A stretch of DNA of 64,000 nt from Rapana venosa (GCA_028751875.1 CM054140.1:14721747-14785746), one strand, 5' to 3'. Positions 10,441-23,212 are shown, counted from the first letter of the stretch. The notes: generated by a model not told the origin, from the letters alone. A program made the numbers and translations.

Positions 10441-13260
10441 CAACAACAACGCACACACAAGCATGCACGCACGCACACGTACACACACACACAGTGTACA
10501 ATACATTCTCTACAGATTATATGACAGCACAAAACGCAACATAAACTACACATTACCGAATCATAACAAATACCTCCTGTATATCCTATTCTCTACAAAA
10601 CATACTCTCCCCCATCAATAAATCAATGCCACTGGCAGAGAGAGAAGAGAGAGAGAGGAGGAGGAGGAGGAGGCGGCAAGTTTATTTATTTACCCTGTGC
10701 CAAGCGGAGGTGGCCGCCTGTTTGTCCTTGTGATGGGAGCTGTGTATCTGTGACACCAACTTGGCAGGGGCACAGTAGATACTGGGCACAGGGGCCCACC
10801 ACCCTCCTTGGTCCACCTGCATCTTTTCGCTTTGTTTTTTCTTTGGCTAATGTTGCCTTTGGTTGTTTTTTTCCGTCTCCTCTTCAGTCAACAGCCGAAT
10901 ACGCGCTCGGCCTTACACGGGAGCCAACTCTTGAACGAACTTTCGAAAGAGATATTCACTATTTGTTTCCCTTTTATGAGAAACGCACACGATCACGTTT
11001 GTATTTTTCCCCCCACGTAGATCGCTATATTACTGGGTCTACAGTTTCCCAAATATCGAATATGAAAGCATCACTCCTGGTGAAAGTTGTCTAAAATAAC
11101 GAAACACAATTTTTGTAAAGTCAATCTAGTATTCAAATTCAGCAGGAAACAATGGTAGTAACACAAAAGAACTCTTCCAGTTTCAAGGGCCCAAATTCAC
11201 GTCGAGGAACGATTGGAATTTTCGTGAACTCCCAACTTTCATGCAAAAACTTGTATCAAATGTTGCCTAAGATGATATAAAAATGGTTGTTTAAAAACTT
11301 AAGGGTGTTCCGGCTTAGACCAGGAAAAATGAAACCACACATGTGAACAGGAGATCCCAAACACACTGGTTGGTACTGCATGCAAACACTGGCACTTTCT
11401 TCCGATAAGTTTGGTACACACAAATGTAATTCACTCACAAAGGGCAGACACAAATCTTTTTACGCGTTACTCCCAAGTACAAAACCGGTCATAAACAGGA
11501 CTTTTCTGAGACTTTTCTCCTGTCTTCAGTTACCAAAAACACGGACGAACAATTTTTGCTTTCAGTATGTAGCCATTCTCTCACAGAATACTCTGAACTG
11601 TATCTGAACCCAAAATGAATCAGGATTTAGACAGAGATGCTGTTTAGCTACTCTTACGTGGGTTTTTACAAATTATTATTAATTTTACGTTTCAAGCACA
11701 TCCAACTGCACCACTTCACGAGTGAAGCCTCTTCACCTGGGTCAAAGCTGTATACCGTTTCTTTCTCTCGTGATACACTGCTACAGTTCGGTCACGTAAC
11801 AACCAATGATACATCTATTCTTTTAGTTTCGCCATCAGTTTCTCGAACAAGAAGTTCCTTCTTCTGTGTGTAGCTCGAGTGATGTTTAATTACACTCGGC
11901 TGCAACGGAAGCACTCAAGATTTTAGTTAGCATCCCCGCCAAGTTGGCTGTGTCACCTTGCTCTGATACACCACCACCTGGCCATGTACCAACAAGAAGA
12001 CGCATCAACCTGTGTGAAAACTGGCCAAACCAACCACTGACAGGACACGAAAGAAAACGGTTTCTGTCATCATTCACAGCGCGAAATGCTGCCCCAGTCC
12101 CTCCAAACCCTGCTTTTTGCTTATTGAGTTTTCTGTGGGAGATGCATCCATGCGGCAGCTGGCGTGCACCCCACTGGCACAGGCTTAGCCTAGTTGGCGC
12201 GGAGGAGTTGTAGTGGGGGGGAAAGTGGAAAAAGAGGAGTGTATGAAAACAAACCAAGCCCTGATGGAGGAGGAGGAGGATACAGCCACTGATGTCATCC
12301 AGTGATACACAACTCTGCCGCTGCCGCTTCCCACCACGCCTGTGACTCAACCAACACCCTACACGACTTACCTGCTTCCTCACTTCATACACTGGGCCTA
12401 CAGTCAGGTCTTGTTCTCATATCACACACAGTGTGTATCGAGATGCTCGGCCCAGATAAGCCAGAGGTGCACACTTTAATGCCAGTGAAAGCTTCTCTGA
12501 GTGTGTATGTATGTCAGTAATATATCTCCCATTTGGCCTACCGTCACAAATGATAAAACTATGCGATCCCCCTAATCCGCCCTTGGCGAAGATTAAAAAG
12601 CAAGACACGAGATGTATTAAATGCAGAAACCACTTTTTTTTTCCATAAGAAATGGGCAGGGTAAAGTTCTTTCCAGAAGGCATCAAAGGCCATGAAATAC
12701 TGTATATGTTGATGTAACATCAAGTGAATCACGATTTTATTCTCCTTAAAGAACTCATCATGTAATAGTCCAACATCCATGTATCCTCTTTTACAGTTAT
12801 CCACTGATGCAAGAATCACAATGTTTGTGAGTTTAAAAGATAACCCCAAAACATGTTTCCAGTACAAGAGCGAACACAAGTGCACAACGTACATCCAGTT
12901 TTAAAGGTAACACACAAGTAAGTGCTTCAAGTACAGCAAGCGCAACTACAACAGAGCCAAAGAACACGGAGAACAAAGGCCCAGATAACAGTCAGTGAGC
13001 GGCCAGTGGGACTCCTTTGAAATGGCGGTAGAAGGGTTCCACAGCAGCACAGGTCCCTCCCTGAGTGGCCCCAGCAGGCCTGGCCATCAAAGAAGGTTCC
13101 AAATGAACACAGATTCTCCTGTCTCCGGCTACCCGCCGCCTACTATAGGCTAGCCTAGTACAGTCCCAGACCGGCTGCTACAACTGATAACCGGACTCGG
13201 CCTCTCTCTCCTCCGCCACTCAATTCCCCACCTCAGTGGTTCCTAACTTTTCCCCTGTTC

Positions 13261-13262
<2 letters not shown>
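10441..13262. other. Longest single-copy island in the first third; no confident gene
   Basis: Only minor repeats occur here: AC at 10450-10495, GA/GGA at 10640-10675 and a GGA repeat at 12262-12282. A 168-codon minus-strand frame (11886-12392) and an overlapping 89-codon plus-strand frame are both open, but neither resembles a known protein or has clear splice borders. A gene could still have small exons here that I cannot see. Confidence 0.4.

Positions 13263-13293
<31 letters not shown>
13263..13293. repeat. 31-base C run
   Basis: A pure C run follows the pyrimidine-rich sequence at 13200-13262. Single-copy DNA with no recognised gene continues from 13294 to 13740. Confidence 0.8.
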
Positions 13294-13747
13294 TTTTTGT
13301 TATATTTTCTAGCCACACCTCACAACAAGGGCCACTCCAATACTACTAGCAGCACCACCTCTCTCCTCCTCTCCTCTCCTTCCTGCCCAAGCTATTCTTT
13401 AGCCCAGCAGATGAAGTGGTAGGCCTACAGGCCTCTTCCAAACATCGATCACTGCCGTGCGGGAACGTACGCTCATTTGCACCACAAGTACACAAACATG
13501 CCCTACTCCACTGCCTTTTCGCAAATAAACATAATCAGGAATGGCTTTGACCCTAGAGGTATTTTGGCTTCATTTTCTCTATTCTGATTGTGTCAGAGCT
13601 GCGGGAAGAGCACTGTGCATGACTGTGTAGTGATCCTCACTGACAGCAATGTAACAGGCAGTAGCAGTGGGATTTTTGTATGTTTATTTATTTGTTTGAC
13701 ACACATGCACATATATGTATACACAACATTCTTCCCCACTTTTCATG

Positions 13748-13756
13748 CGCGCGCGC

Positions 13757-13791
<35 letters not shown>

Positions 13792-13867
13792 TGTGTGTGT
13801 GTGTGTGTGTGTGTTCGCACCCCAGTACTTAAAATTAGTGTAAATCCCCCCCCCCCTCCCCCCCCCC

Positions 13868-13905
<38 letters not shown>

Positions 13906-13907
13906 AT
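13748..13907. repeat. (GCGT)n/(GT)n then C run and (AC)n
   Basis: GC and GCGT repeats at 13748-13790 pass into (GT)n to 13814. A C-rich run (13848-13870) and (AC)n to 13903 follow 30 bases later. Confidence 0.85.
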
Positions 13908-14640
13908 CCAAGAAGTGGGAGGGATATGGGAAGAAGAAAAAAGAACTAAAGAACGCTCTAAAAACCACGAGTTCTTGCTGCTGGGCGGGAGCAGTTCTCA
14001 TTATCAGCACAAAGCGATTCCCTCTCCACTTTCTGCCTGCCTGCATTATTCATTCATTCATGTCAACCTGCGATATCACTGCCAATATTAGCTTTGCTAT
14101 CAAAACAAAGCGCAGTGAGACATAAGATGTTATGGATCGCTTTCCAAAGAGAAAACGCTCTCACTGCCGCACCGCGGCTGGATTTATTTCCCTTTGGTCG
14201 GGGAGTTAAATGGAGAGAGAGCGCGATTAGCCTACCATAATACAGATGAGGAGGAGGAGGAGGAGGCACAGATGAGGGAGTGAAATGATTACGACACTGG
14301 AGGGGGCTATTTTGGTTGTGTGTTTTATAAACCATCAGCACGATTTCATGGTTCATCCATAATTTTCTCTACAGATATCACGAAACTGAACACCTAACAA
14401 ATACTTTTTATTTCATTCGTATTAAATGGATTTTTAATTTAGGCTTTGACAAAAAATGTATCACTGATGTTATTACACGAGGTGTCGTGTTGTTATACTT
14501 TCACATGGTACTAATGAGTGTATTTGGAACTATTAAATTAGACTGGAGAAAAGATCCGATGGGGTTTGAGAGAGGAAACAGCATCTCCATAATTCAATTC
14601 AAATACTAGTAAAAGTAAATGAGTCAGGGACAGGGCACGG
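13908..14640. other. Single-copy DNA, no gene seen
   Basis: Contains a short GGA repeat at 14248-14265. No convincing exon or RNA gene was recognised; the last 250 bases are AT-rich. Confidence 0.4.
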
Positions 14641-14786
14641 GCCCAGCATAGAAGGATTTTACAGTGTTGTGATTTTTTGGGAAACCAAACCCCCCCAACT
14701 AAAGGCTTTTGGGGCCGCTTTTCTTTGACACCCCGACGGGCTCCCGTCCCCCCACCAAAACTGTTTTACTTCTTTTTTTAAAACCA

Positions 14787-14787
<1 letters not shown>

Positions 14788-14847
<60 letters not shown>
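14788..14847. repeat. 60-base C run
   Basis: A pure C run in the low-quality segment. Other pure runs in the same segment are G at 15644-15682, C at 18089-18135, G at 18616-18651 and G at 19441-19472. Confidence 0.8.
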
Positions 14848-14849
<2 letters not shown>

Positions 14850-15643
14850 CCCCCTTCAAATGCCTGCCCCAACGGGTTTTATCTGATCCCCAAGGTAAAA
14901 ACCAAAAATATCTCTTCTTCGTGTGTTTGGGTTAGACGTCATCTTACTCCCTCACTACCGCCTCTTCCCACGTCCCTTTCTTAGTTATACCCGCCCCCCC
15001 CCACCCCCTGCACCCATCTCCTTTCTTTTCTTTGTGAGCTCAAAAACGTTTAAAAACGTTGTGTCATAAAAAAAAAACCCCAAAAAAAAAAAAAACCCTA
15101 CCCCCCCCCCCCTCCCCAAAACAACCCCCAAACCCAAATAAACAATTTACCCTTTTGGGAAAAGCGAGGCACAGATTTGCAAAAACCTCTTGCCCTTTCT
15201 TCCGTCGTAAAAAGGGTTGAAAAAATTTAAGTTAAAGTTTTGTCCCCAAAACGGGTTTTTTAAAACGAAATTTGATCATTTTTCGTCCTTACCCTTTTTA
15301 CCAAAGGAAGGGGCATGGGGCCTGGGTGAAATTGTGATTCTGAATGAAGAACCGTCTGTTGGTTAGAGGAGGGGAGAGAAAGAGAGAAAAGGGGGAGAGA
15401 GGGGAGAGAAAAGAGAAAGAGAGAGAGAGAGGGAGAAGGGGAGAGGAGTGGAAGCAGTTTGTAGATGAGGGTGGGGACTATCCCCGACTGAAAATCCCGT
15501 GAACACGAAATTTAAAATACCTATGGGTAGTCTCAGTCAGGGGCCCCGATAAGGACGGCGGGGGAAGGAAAATGGTGGCTGGGAACCCTTTTCCCCCAAA
15601 TGGCCCCATTGTTGGGTTTGCTTCCCCGTCCCAAAAGGGAAAA

Positions 15644-15683
<40 letters not shown>

Positions 15684-16190
15684 AAAGGGGAAAAAGGAAA
15701 TTCCCGAACATGTGAAAGAAAAAGGGGGTCTGGAGAAGAAAAAACACAGTATTTTGTGGTTTTAAAAGAAACAAAGGAAAAGGGTTTAACCGGGAAAAAT
15801 TCCCAAAGACACTAAACAATCCTGTGGGGACAGTAACTATTCAAGTTTGGGGATTGATCTACTGCTATTTTAGGCTTTGTCCAAAAGCTGAGACAGAAAA
15901 TAGCCTACGTTGTCCCGTCACATGAGGGAAAAAGCTTTTCGTTTCCGTTTAAAAAGGCCCGACAAGCCGGCCCCGCACATCCGACTTCGGTAAGGGGGAA
16001 AATTTAGTTTTTGTCTTTCGGGGGGGGGAAAAAAAAGGGGGACAATGGACCCCAAAAAGGCCCGAAATAGAATTTTTACATATAAACTCTAATCTCTTTA
16101 AAAAAATAAAGCTACTTGAGTTTACCCCCCCATTTTCAAACCAAAATTTTTAAATTTTGGTTTCTTTCACTTTTAATTGGGGGGGGGTTT

Positions 16191-16192
<2 letters not shown>

Positions 16193-16247
<55 letters not shown>

Positions 16248-16331
16248 TGGGGGGGGGGGGGGGTTTGGGGGGGGGGGGTTGGGGGGGGGGGGGGGGGGGT
16301 GGGGGGGGGGGGGGGGGGGGGGGGGGGGGGC
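16193..16331. repeat. Poly-G tract with T interruptions
   Basis: About 130 bases of G with scattered T. Given the surrounding quality this may be a smeared (GT)n or G-rich repeat rather than true poly-G. Confidence 0.7.
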
Positions 16332-18087
16332 TCATTTGTTCGCTTTTTTTTTGTTGTTTTTTTTTTTTTCTCAAAAAAAAATGCCCCCAAAAAAAAACTC
16401 CGACTTAATTTGAATAAGGAAATGAATGTTTGGTTTTTCAAATGAAAAAAAAATCTTCATTGGGGAATTTTTTTGTTCCCCACTTTTCCCTTTTTTTGTT
16501 GTTCCTCGGGTTAAAAGGTCTGGGTTTTTTTTGTATGCAAAACCCCTTTGCCCCATAGAAGGGAGTAACCGCCCAAAAATTCCCAACTTTTAAAAGGGAA
16601 TTTTTAAACTTTTGGGGTTTTTCCCCCCCCCCCCCTGATTGGAATTTTTTTTTTGTCCTTAAGGTTTCCCCCAAAGGGTTTTTGAACCGGGCCCCGTTCG
16701 GGGGGTTTTTTCCCCCGGGCCTGAAAAACACCCTTTTTTCCCCCAAAAAAGGGAAAAAGGCAAAAATTGGGTGGGGGAATTTTTTCCAAAGGGGGCAAAA
16801 ACCCCGGTTTTGGCTGGGGTTTTATTGGGTTCCCCCCCCCCCCCCCCCCCTTTGGGGGTTGGCCGTGTTTTTGTGTTTTTTTGGTTTTTTGGGGGCGGGG
16901 GGTGTGTTGTGGGGTTGGGGGCGCGGGGGCGTGGGGGGTGTGTTGCGTGGTGGGTTGGGTGTGAGGGCGTGCGGGGCGTTTTGGGGTCGTTTGGGTTTTG
17001 TGGGGTTGAGTGTGGGGGTGGTGGGCGTGCGTTTCGTGCTGTGTGTGTTTTGTGTTGGTGGGGCGGGGTGGTGCGTGTGGTGGGTGTGGTGCGGGGGTTG
17101 TGTGCGCGGGGGGGCGCGTGGGGGTTTTTGGTGTGTGTGTGTGTGTTTTGGGGGTTGGGGGTGGCGGGGGGGTGGTGTGGGTGGGGGGTGCGTGTGTGTG
17201 TGGGGTGGGGGGGGTGTTTTTTGTGTGTGTGTGTGGGGAGGGGTGTGTGTGGGGTGTGGTGTGGGGTTTTGTGGGTGCGGGGGGGCCGGGGCGTGCGTGC
17301 GTGTGTGGGGCCGCAGTCCCAAACCCAAACCTTGGGTATACATTTTTTTCCTTCAATCCAAACCACGGCATAGAAGAAAAATTTGAAAAACCTAATTTTG
17401 TCTACATAAACCCTAACCGCACCACGATCAGGAATAAAACTACAAAAAACCAAAAATCACTTAACCCTCATGAAGAAAGAATACTTAAATAATAAAAATG
17501 ATAAATATGGAATTTTTATAGCCTGAATCTTTGTAAAATAAAAAATAAAAGGCTTAATAAGCTACAGAGGGGGAATTTCGCCCTTTTTAGGTTTTCCCGG
17601 GGGCGGGACAACACCACCCCACACACAACAACAACCCTTTGGGTAAATTTCCCTTGACTTTAATTTTAAAAACCCCCAAAACCCTCCCGTAGCTTATCAG
17701 AAACAGAAACTGTCGGGCCAGAAAAAAAAAAAAATGCAGCCCTGACAGAAAAAAAAACAAATTTGGGTGACCTAAAAAAAGGAAACACAAAAACACCGAG
17801 GGGGACGGGAAAAAAAGCCGGGGGGGCAAAACAAAAAGTCAACAAAGCTTTTGGGGGCCCCCCCCCCCCCCACCCCCTTTTTTTTTTTCCTTTTCCCTTT
17901 TTTCCGCTTTTTTCTCCCGGTTTTTAAGAAAATTTTGGTGATCTCCTGAATGTTTTACCCCCATCCCCTTTTCGGGTGCGCGGGTGTGTGGTTAAAGGGT
18001 GTACGCAGGGGGAAACAAAGTAACGCAAAATTTTTCACGTAAACCCCCCAAAAACACAGTAAAAAACACCAAAACCCTACACCCTCC

Positions 18088-18135
<48 letters not shown>

Positions 18136-18615
18136 ACCCCCCCCCACACACCGGTTTTGTTTTGTACGTGCAAAACTTTCGTACATTTGTTTTTTCCCGC
18201 GTTCCCCCCCCCCCCCCCCCCACACACACAACAAATTTTCCCCTTGCAAACATATAAATCTGAAATCTTGAATAGGGCTTTTGGGGTTGGGGCAACAAGT
18301 TATTCTTGTGTTAAAGTGATTTAAAAATTTTAAACCTTGCCCCCTTTTGAAGGGGGGTGGTAAAAAATAGCCCCGAACCAAACCATAAACCCAATTTAAA
18401 AACAGAAAAAAAGGAAAAATTTCGGAATAACATAATTATGATGAAGAAAACTTTTTTCTTAATATTCTTTTTATTTGGAGAGAGAGGAGGGTCCCCCCAC
18501 ACAACCAAAAAACAAAACCCGTCAGCCCGACAATAGAAAAAAAAACATAGAGACAAAGTTTGGGGTGGGGGGGGGGAAGGGGGAATTGCGGTTAGAGACC
18601 CGGGGGGGGAGGAAA

Positions 18616-18652
<37 letters not shown>

Positions 18653-19440
18653 GAGGGGGGGGGGGGGGGCGCAGGGGGGTAAAAGATTGATGGAAACGAA
18701 CGGGAAACAGGGGAGGCGAAACGGAAAACAAGGGAAACAATGCTACCGTGAAAAGAAAAAGGGGTGCGCAAGGCAGTGCCCCCCTTTTTGCTAAACCCAA
18801 AAATGGAGCAGCAGCAGCAACACGCAGTCCCAACTTTTAGCCATTTCTCCCAAAATTCCATTTTTTTTCCAACTGCTAAAAAACCCTCAACAAAAATTCC
18901 ATGACAGGAAAGTTGACCCCTGTCTCAACTTGTTTTACGCTCATCAAATGTTCGTCTCGTCACCTTTTTTATCTTTCTTTTTTTTTTTTTTAAATCCCAG
19001 TAGGGGGACTCTAAACCCCCAAAGTTTTCCGGCGGAAAGCTTTGGCAAAGAACAGCCGAGTGAAAAGAAAAAATTAAACTCGCCCCCTGTTTTTAGTTAA
19101 ATCTGTGTCACAGAAAAAGGTCGGAATACTTTTCCTCCGCTTGATAAAAAATATTTTTAAAAAAGGTTAGGGGGGGGGGGGGGGGGGGGGGGCCAAAAAT
19201 GTTTAAAAAAAAAACTATCGCCTAGACTTCATGCAGTAGTTTGAATGTAAAACGTGACCCTGCAGGTTTTGAGTGCCAAACTGTGACCCTTTATTTTAAT
19301 GTTTAAAAAAGTTTGTATGTTCTGCGCCCTGAAAAACGCCGTTTAAACTTTGGGTTTAGTCACAAAGGGCGTTTTTTTTGAAAGACTTGTTGCAAATGAA
19401 AAGAAGAAATTCATGTTCGTGAACCCAAAAAGGGGGGAAA

Positions 19441-19473
<33 letters not shown>

Positions 19474-19616
19474 AAAAAACCTACATCCGGGGGGGGAAAA
19501 CAAAAAAAACCTAATTTCCCAAACCACCCCTCCTTTGTTTTCGGGATGGGGTCTGTGCCCTGCGGCAACTGTTCAATGAGCATTGTTGATCCAGTGCCAA
19601 CGGTGTGGGTTTTAGT

Positions 19617-19710
19617 GTTCGTGTGTGTGTGCTGCGTCAGTGTGTGCGTGCGTTTTGTGTGAGCGTGCGTGCGTGCGTGTGTGTGAGCGTGGGTGCGTGC
19701 GTTGTGTGCG

Positions 19711-19743
<33 letters not shown>

Positions 19744-19760
19744 CGTGTGTGTGTGTGTGC

Positions 19761-19797
<37 letters not shown>

Positions 19798-19870
19798 TGT
19801 GTGTGCGTGTGTGGTGTGTGTGTGCGTGTGTGTGTGTTGTGTGCGCGTGTGGTGTGCGCGCGTGGTGTGG

Positions 19871-19902
<32 letters not shown>

Positions 19903-20003
19903 CTGTGTGTGTGGTGTGTGCGTGTGTGTGTGTGCGTGTGTGCTGTGAGCGTGCGTGTGTGTGTGTGTTGTGTGTGTGCGTTTTGTGGTGGTGGGGTTGT
20001 GTT

Positions 20004-20037
<34 letters not shown>

Positions 20038-20056
20038 GTTGTGTGTGTGTTGCGTG

Positions 20057-20088
<32 letters not shown>

Positions 20089-20105
20089 TGCGTGTGTGCG
20101 CGCGC
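19617..20105. repeat. Long (GT)n/(GCGT)n block
   Basis: Nearly 490 bases of GT and GCGT repeats with few interruptions. All Val-Cys (plus) and Thr-His (minus) frames come from the repeat. Confidence 0.9.
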
Positions 20106-20275
20106 AGTCTAACACCCAAACCTTGGGTATACATTTTTTCCTTCAATCCAATCCACGGCATAGAAGAATAGATTTGAAATACACTATTCAGTCTACATAA
20201 ACATAACAGCACCACGATCAGGAATAAGACTACAACAACCAAAAGGTCACTTAACGTCATGAAGAAAGAATACTT

Positions 20276-20388
20276 AAATAATAATAATGATAATATATGG
20301 CATTTATATAGCCTGAATCTTTGTAAAGTAAACAAATTAAAGCGGCTTAATAAGCTACAGAGGGGCATTACGCTTTTTATGTGCGCGC

Positions 20389-20420
<32 letters not shown>
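20276..20420 (-). mobile_element. LINE 3'-tail remnant, antisense, with (AC)n
   Basis: AATAATAATGATAATATATG, then GCATTTATATAG, then CTGAATCTTTGTAAAG is the reverse complement of the L2/CR1-like LINE tail seen at 39200-39276. It is followed by (AC)n at 20391-20419, the same order as in the other antisense copies. A degraded equivalent sits at 17488-17560. Confidence 0.6.
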
Positions 20421-20422
<2 letters not shown>

Positions 20423-20788
20423 CTTGGCTAAATTACGTTGACTTCAATTTTAACCCCCAAACCATCTCTGTAGCTGATCAGAAACAGAAACTGTCGGTCT
20501 CAGAACAAAAAAAATGCAGCCATGACAGACAGACTAAAACAATGGCTGACCTAAAACAGGAACACACACACACAGAGGCGGGACGGAAACAACGCCGGAG
20601 GCAAAACAAAATGTCAACAATGCTTTTGTGACCCCCCCCCCCCCCCCACCCCCCCCCCCCCCCCCCCTTTTTTTTTTTCCTTCCTTCTTTCCTGCTCTCT
20701 CTCAGGTTGTATGACATTTCGGTGATCGTCCGTGAATGTTCACCCCTATCACCTTTTCGGGTGCGCGCGCGTGTGTGTGTATGTGTGT

Positions 20789-20871
20789 ACGTCAGGAGAA
20801 ACAAACGTACGCAAAGTTTTGCACGTACACACACACGTACACACACACGTACACCCCCACCTCCTCCCCCG

Positions 20872-20931
<60 letters not shown>

Positions 20932-21002
20932 ATCCACCACCCACACACACCGGTGTGTGTTTGTACGTGCAAAACTTTGCGTACATTTGTTTCTCCTGAC
21001 GT
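20789..21002. repeat. Foldback with 41-base arms around a C60 run
   Basis: The arm at 20789-20829 (starting ACGTCAGGAGAAACAAAC) is the reverse complement of 20962-21002 with one mismatch. Between the arms are AC repeats and 60 consecutive C (20872-20931). The degraded copy of the duplication keeps the same structure at about 18000-18200. It may be a small foldback DNA element or a palindrome created locally; no flanking target duplication was identified. Confidence 0.75.
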
Positions 21003-22261
21003 TCACACACACACACACTTTTCCTCTTGCATACATATAATATCTGAAATCTTCGAATAGGGCTTGGGCGCTGGGGCAACAAGTTATTCTTCGTGTTATG
21101 TGATTTCATTATAAACCTTAGCCCCTTTTGAAGGGGCATGGTAAACATAGCCACGACGAAATACCATACCGAATAAAATCAGAAAAAGGAAATTACGGAA
21201 TAACATAATTATGATGAAGAAACAATTTCTCTTAATAGTTCTTTGATTTGGAGAGAGAGGAGGGACAGACACACACACACACACACACACAAACAGAGAC
21301 AGTCAGACAGAGCTAGTCAGAAAAATACATAGAGACAAAGTGGGGTGGGAGGGGGGAAGGGGGAATTGCGGTTAGAGACCGGGAGGGGAGGAAGGGGGGG
21401 GGGGGAGGGGTGGGTGGGGGGGGGGGGTGAGGGGGGGGGGGGGGGGACTGCAGGAGGGTAACAGATTGAGTGGAAACGAACGGGAACACAGGGGAGGCGA
21501 TGACGGAAAACAAGGGAAACAACTGCTACACGTGAAAAGCAAAGGGATGCGCAAGGCAGTGCTCCTCTTGCTCACCAACAGGAGGAGGAGGAGCAGCAGC
21601 AGCAGCACGCAGTCAACTTGTAGCCTATTGCTCGAAGTTCCATTTCTTTCTCAACTGCTAAACCATCAACAACATTCCATGACAGGACGTTGACGCTGTC
21701 TCAACTTGTTGCGCGCTCATCAAATGTTCGTCTCTAGTCACACTTTTTTATCTTTCTTTTTTTTTTTTAAATCCGAGTAGGTGGTGACTCTAACCCTAAA
21801 GTATTCCGGCGGACAGCTAGGCTATGAACAGCACGAGTGAATGAAAATTATCTCGCCAGCTGTTTCTAGTCTAGTCTGTGTCAGCAGAAAAAGGTCGGCA
21901 GATACTTTACCTCCGCTTGATAAAAAATATTTTTAACAAAGGTTAGGGGGGGGGGGGGGCAAAGTGTTTAAAAATCTATCGTCCTAGACTATCACTAGCA
22001 GTAGTTTGAATGTAAATCAGTGACCTGCAGTTTTGAGTGCACATCTGTGACCTTGATTTTACTGCTTTATAAAGTTTGTCATGTTCTGCGCCATGAAAAC
22101 GCCGTTTAGCTTTGTTCAGTCACAGAGACGTTTATTTGAATGACTTGTTGCACTGAAAATGAAGAAATGCACTGTTCGTGAACACAAAGGGGAGGGGGGG
22201 GGGGGGGGGGGCGCAAAAATAACCATCACCATCCAATCAAACAAGAAAAACCTAACTTCCA

Positions 22262-22628
22262 ACAGGAAAGTGCTCATTTTGTATTCAATTGTATTGGCCA
22301 CACTGTTTTTGAAGATAACGAATGGTTGGCTATAAGCACTGAGCCAAGTCACCAAGTGCAAACCTGACGGGACGGAGACACGTGCACACACAGAGGGAAA
22401 AATAAGAATGGTGGGCGGAAAGGAACTGAGATGGGAAGGGGTAGCACGTCAGGAGAGAGACAGACAGACAGAGGCAGTTGAGAAAGGCATGCAGACAGAC
22501 AGGCTGGCAAAGAGAGAAAGAACGTAATTATTAGAAAGAGAAACACAGTGAGAAAGCCACATGCAATTTTGGGATGACATAAACATAATGACAAAGCAGT
22601 TAACTGCTTACATGTTCTATCCCCCCAA
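22262..22628. other. Single-copy DNA, no gene seen
   Basis: Contains GACAGACAGACAGA-like repeats near 22460-22500 and otherwise unrecognised sequence. Confidence 0.4.
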
Positions 22629-22811
22629 AACAACAACAAACAAAACTTTTTCTCTATCAAAATATCAAAAAGGACAAAGAAAAAATGAGATCTGAATGAA
22701 GTGTTACACTTATACCATACTTTTGGGGAAGTGTAACACTTCATTCAGATCTCATTTTTTCTTTGTCCTTTTTGATATTTTCATAGAGAAAAAGTTTTGT
22801 TTGTTGTTGTT
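22629..22811. repeat. 83-base inverted repeat with a 17-base loop
   Basis: Arm 22629-22711 pairs with 22729-22811 with a single mismatch seen (C in ctatC at 22658 against the right arm's tcatag). RNA from either strand would fold into one long hairpin. Outside the arms the sequences differ. Possibilities are a foldback/MITE element, a long hairpin RNA source, or a foldback chimera from library preparation. Confidence 0.85.
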
Positions 22812-22876
22812 GTTGTAAAAAAGTTCACAATTGTCCTGTTTGGGGTTTTACCTCACAGGTGTGCAAATACGCACCT

Positions 22877-22879
<3 letters not shown>

Positions 22880-22914
<35 letters not shown>
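22880..22914. repeat. (AC)n
   Basis: A pure AC dinucleotide array inside otherwise single-copy DNA. The sequence from 22915 to 23212 is unrecognised. Confidence 0.9.
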
Positions 22915-22917
<3 letters not shown>

Positions 22918-23212
22918 GGACTAAAAACACTCCTCTTACGTAGAAACCGAACCAAATCAATATCCATCCACCTGTGCGTGTGGGCCCTCCCAATGCACAC
23001 CGCTCCTTTCTCATCAAATATTACACAATCTACGCATTACCCATGTCACGCTCAATGAACTATAACTTTTTTTTTTTAAATCAACTTCGTATTAACCGTG
23101 TCAGCAAGTGCATGAATAACTAACCATAAACGTTCATCGTTGTCTTCTAGCATAAGCAGACATGGTTCAATTTATGCCACAAATACTTTCACTTTCTAAA
23201 ATGTCTATGTAT

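Larger units (their letters stand above)
14641..19560. other. Low-quality, homopolymer-smoothed segment; right half duplicates 19.6-22.3 kb
   Basis: Isolated bases appear replaced by their neighbours, producing chains of GGGG, CCCC, TTTT and AAAA. From about 17320 the order of sequence blocks matches 20110 onward at an offset of about 2.75-2.79 kb. Examples are ACCTTGGGTATACATTTTTT, the block ending CACCACGATCAGGAATAA, the inverted-repeat arms, and the CATGACAGGA and CCTCCGCTTGATAAAAAATA blocks. The GT-rich block at 16860-17310 corresponds to 19620-20105. Differences are mostly run extensions, as expected from raw long-read error rather than evolution. Long Gly, Pro and Val-Cys frames here are not genes. 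Confidence 0.7.
19600..22262. repeat. Cleaner copy of the 2.7-kb duplicated unit
   Basis: Matches about 16860-19520 in order and orientation, but without the run extensions. Similarity stops near 22258, where the two copies diverge after AAAACCTAACTTCC. The unit contains a (GT)n block, a LINE-tail remnant, a foldback with a C60 loop, G-rich runs and single-copy DNA. No coding gene is recognised in either copy. Confidence 0.7.

Noticed and set aside
11886..12392. 168-codon minus-strand frame as a gene
   Set aside because: No recognisable domain, no convincing splice borders, and the opposite strand is open for 89 codons over the same bases.
16604..17492. Overlapping frames of 160-264 codons on both strands
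   Set aside because: They are Gly/Cys/Val or Pro/Thr/His low-complexity frames in a smeared GT-rich, low-quality segment, open on both strands at once.
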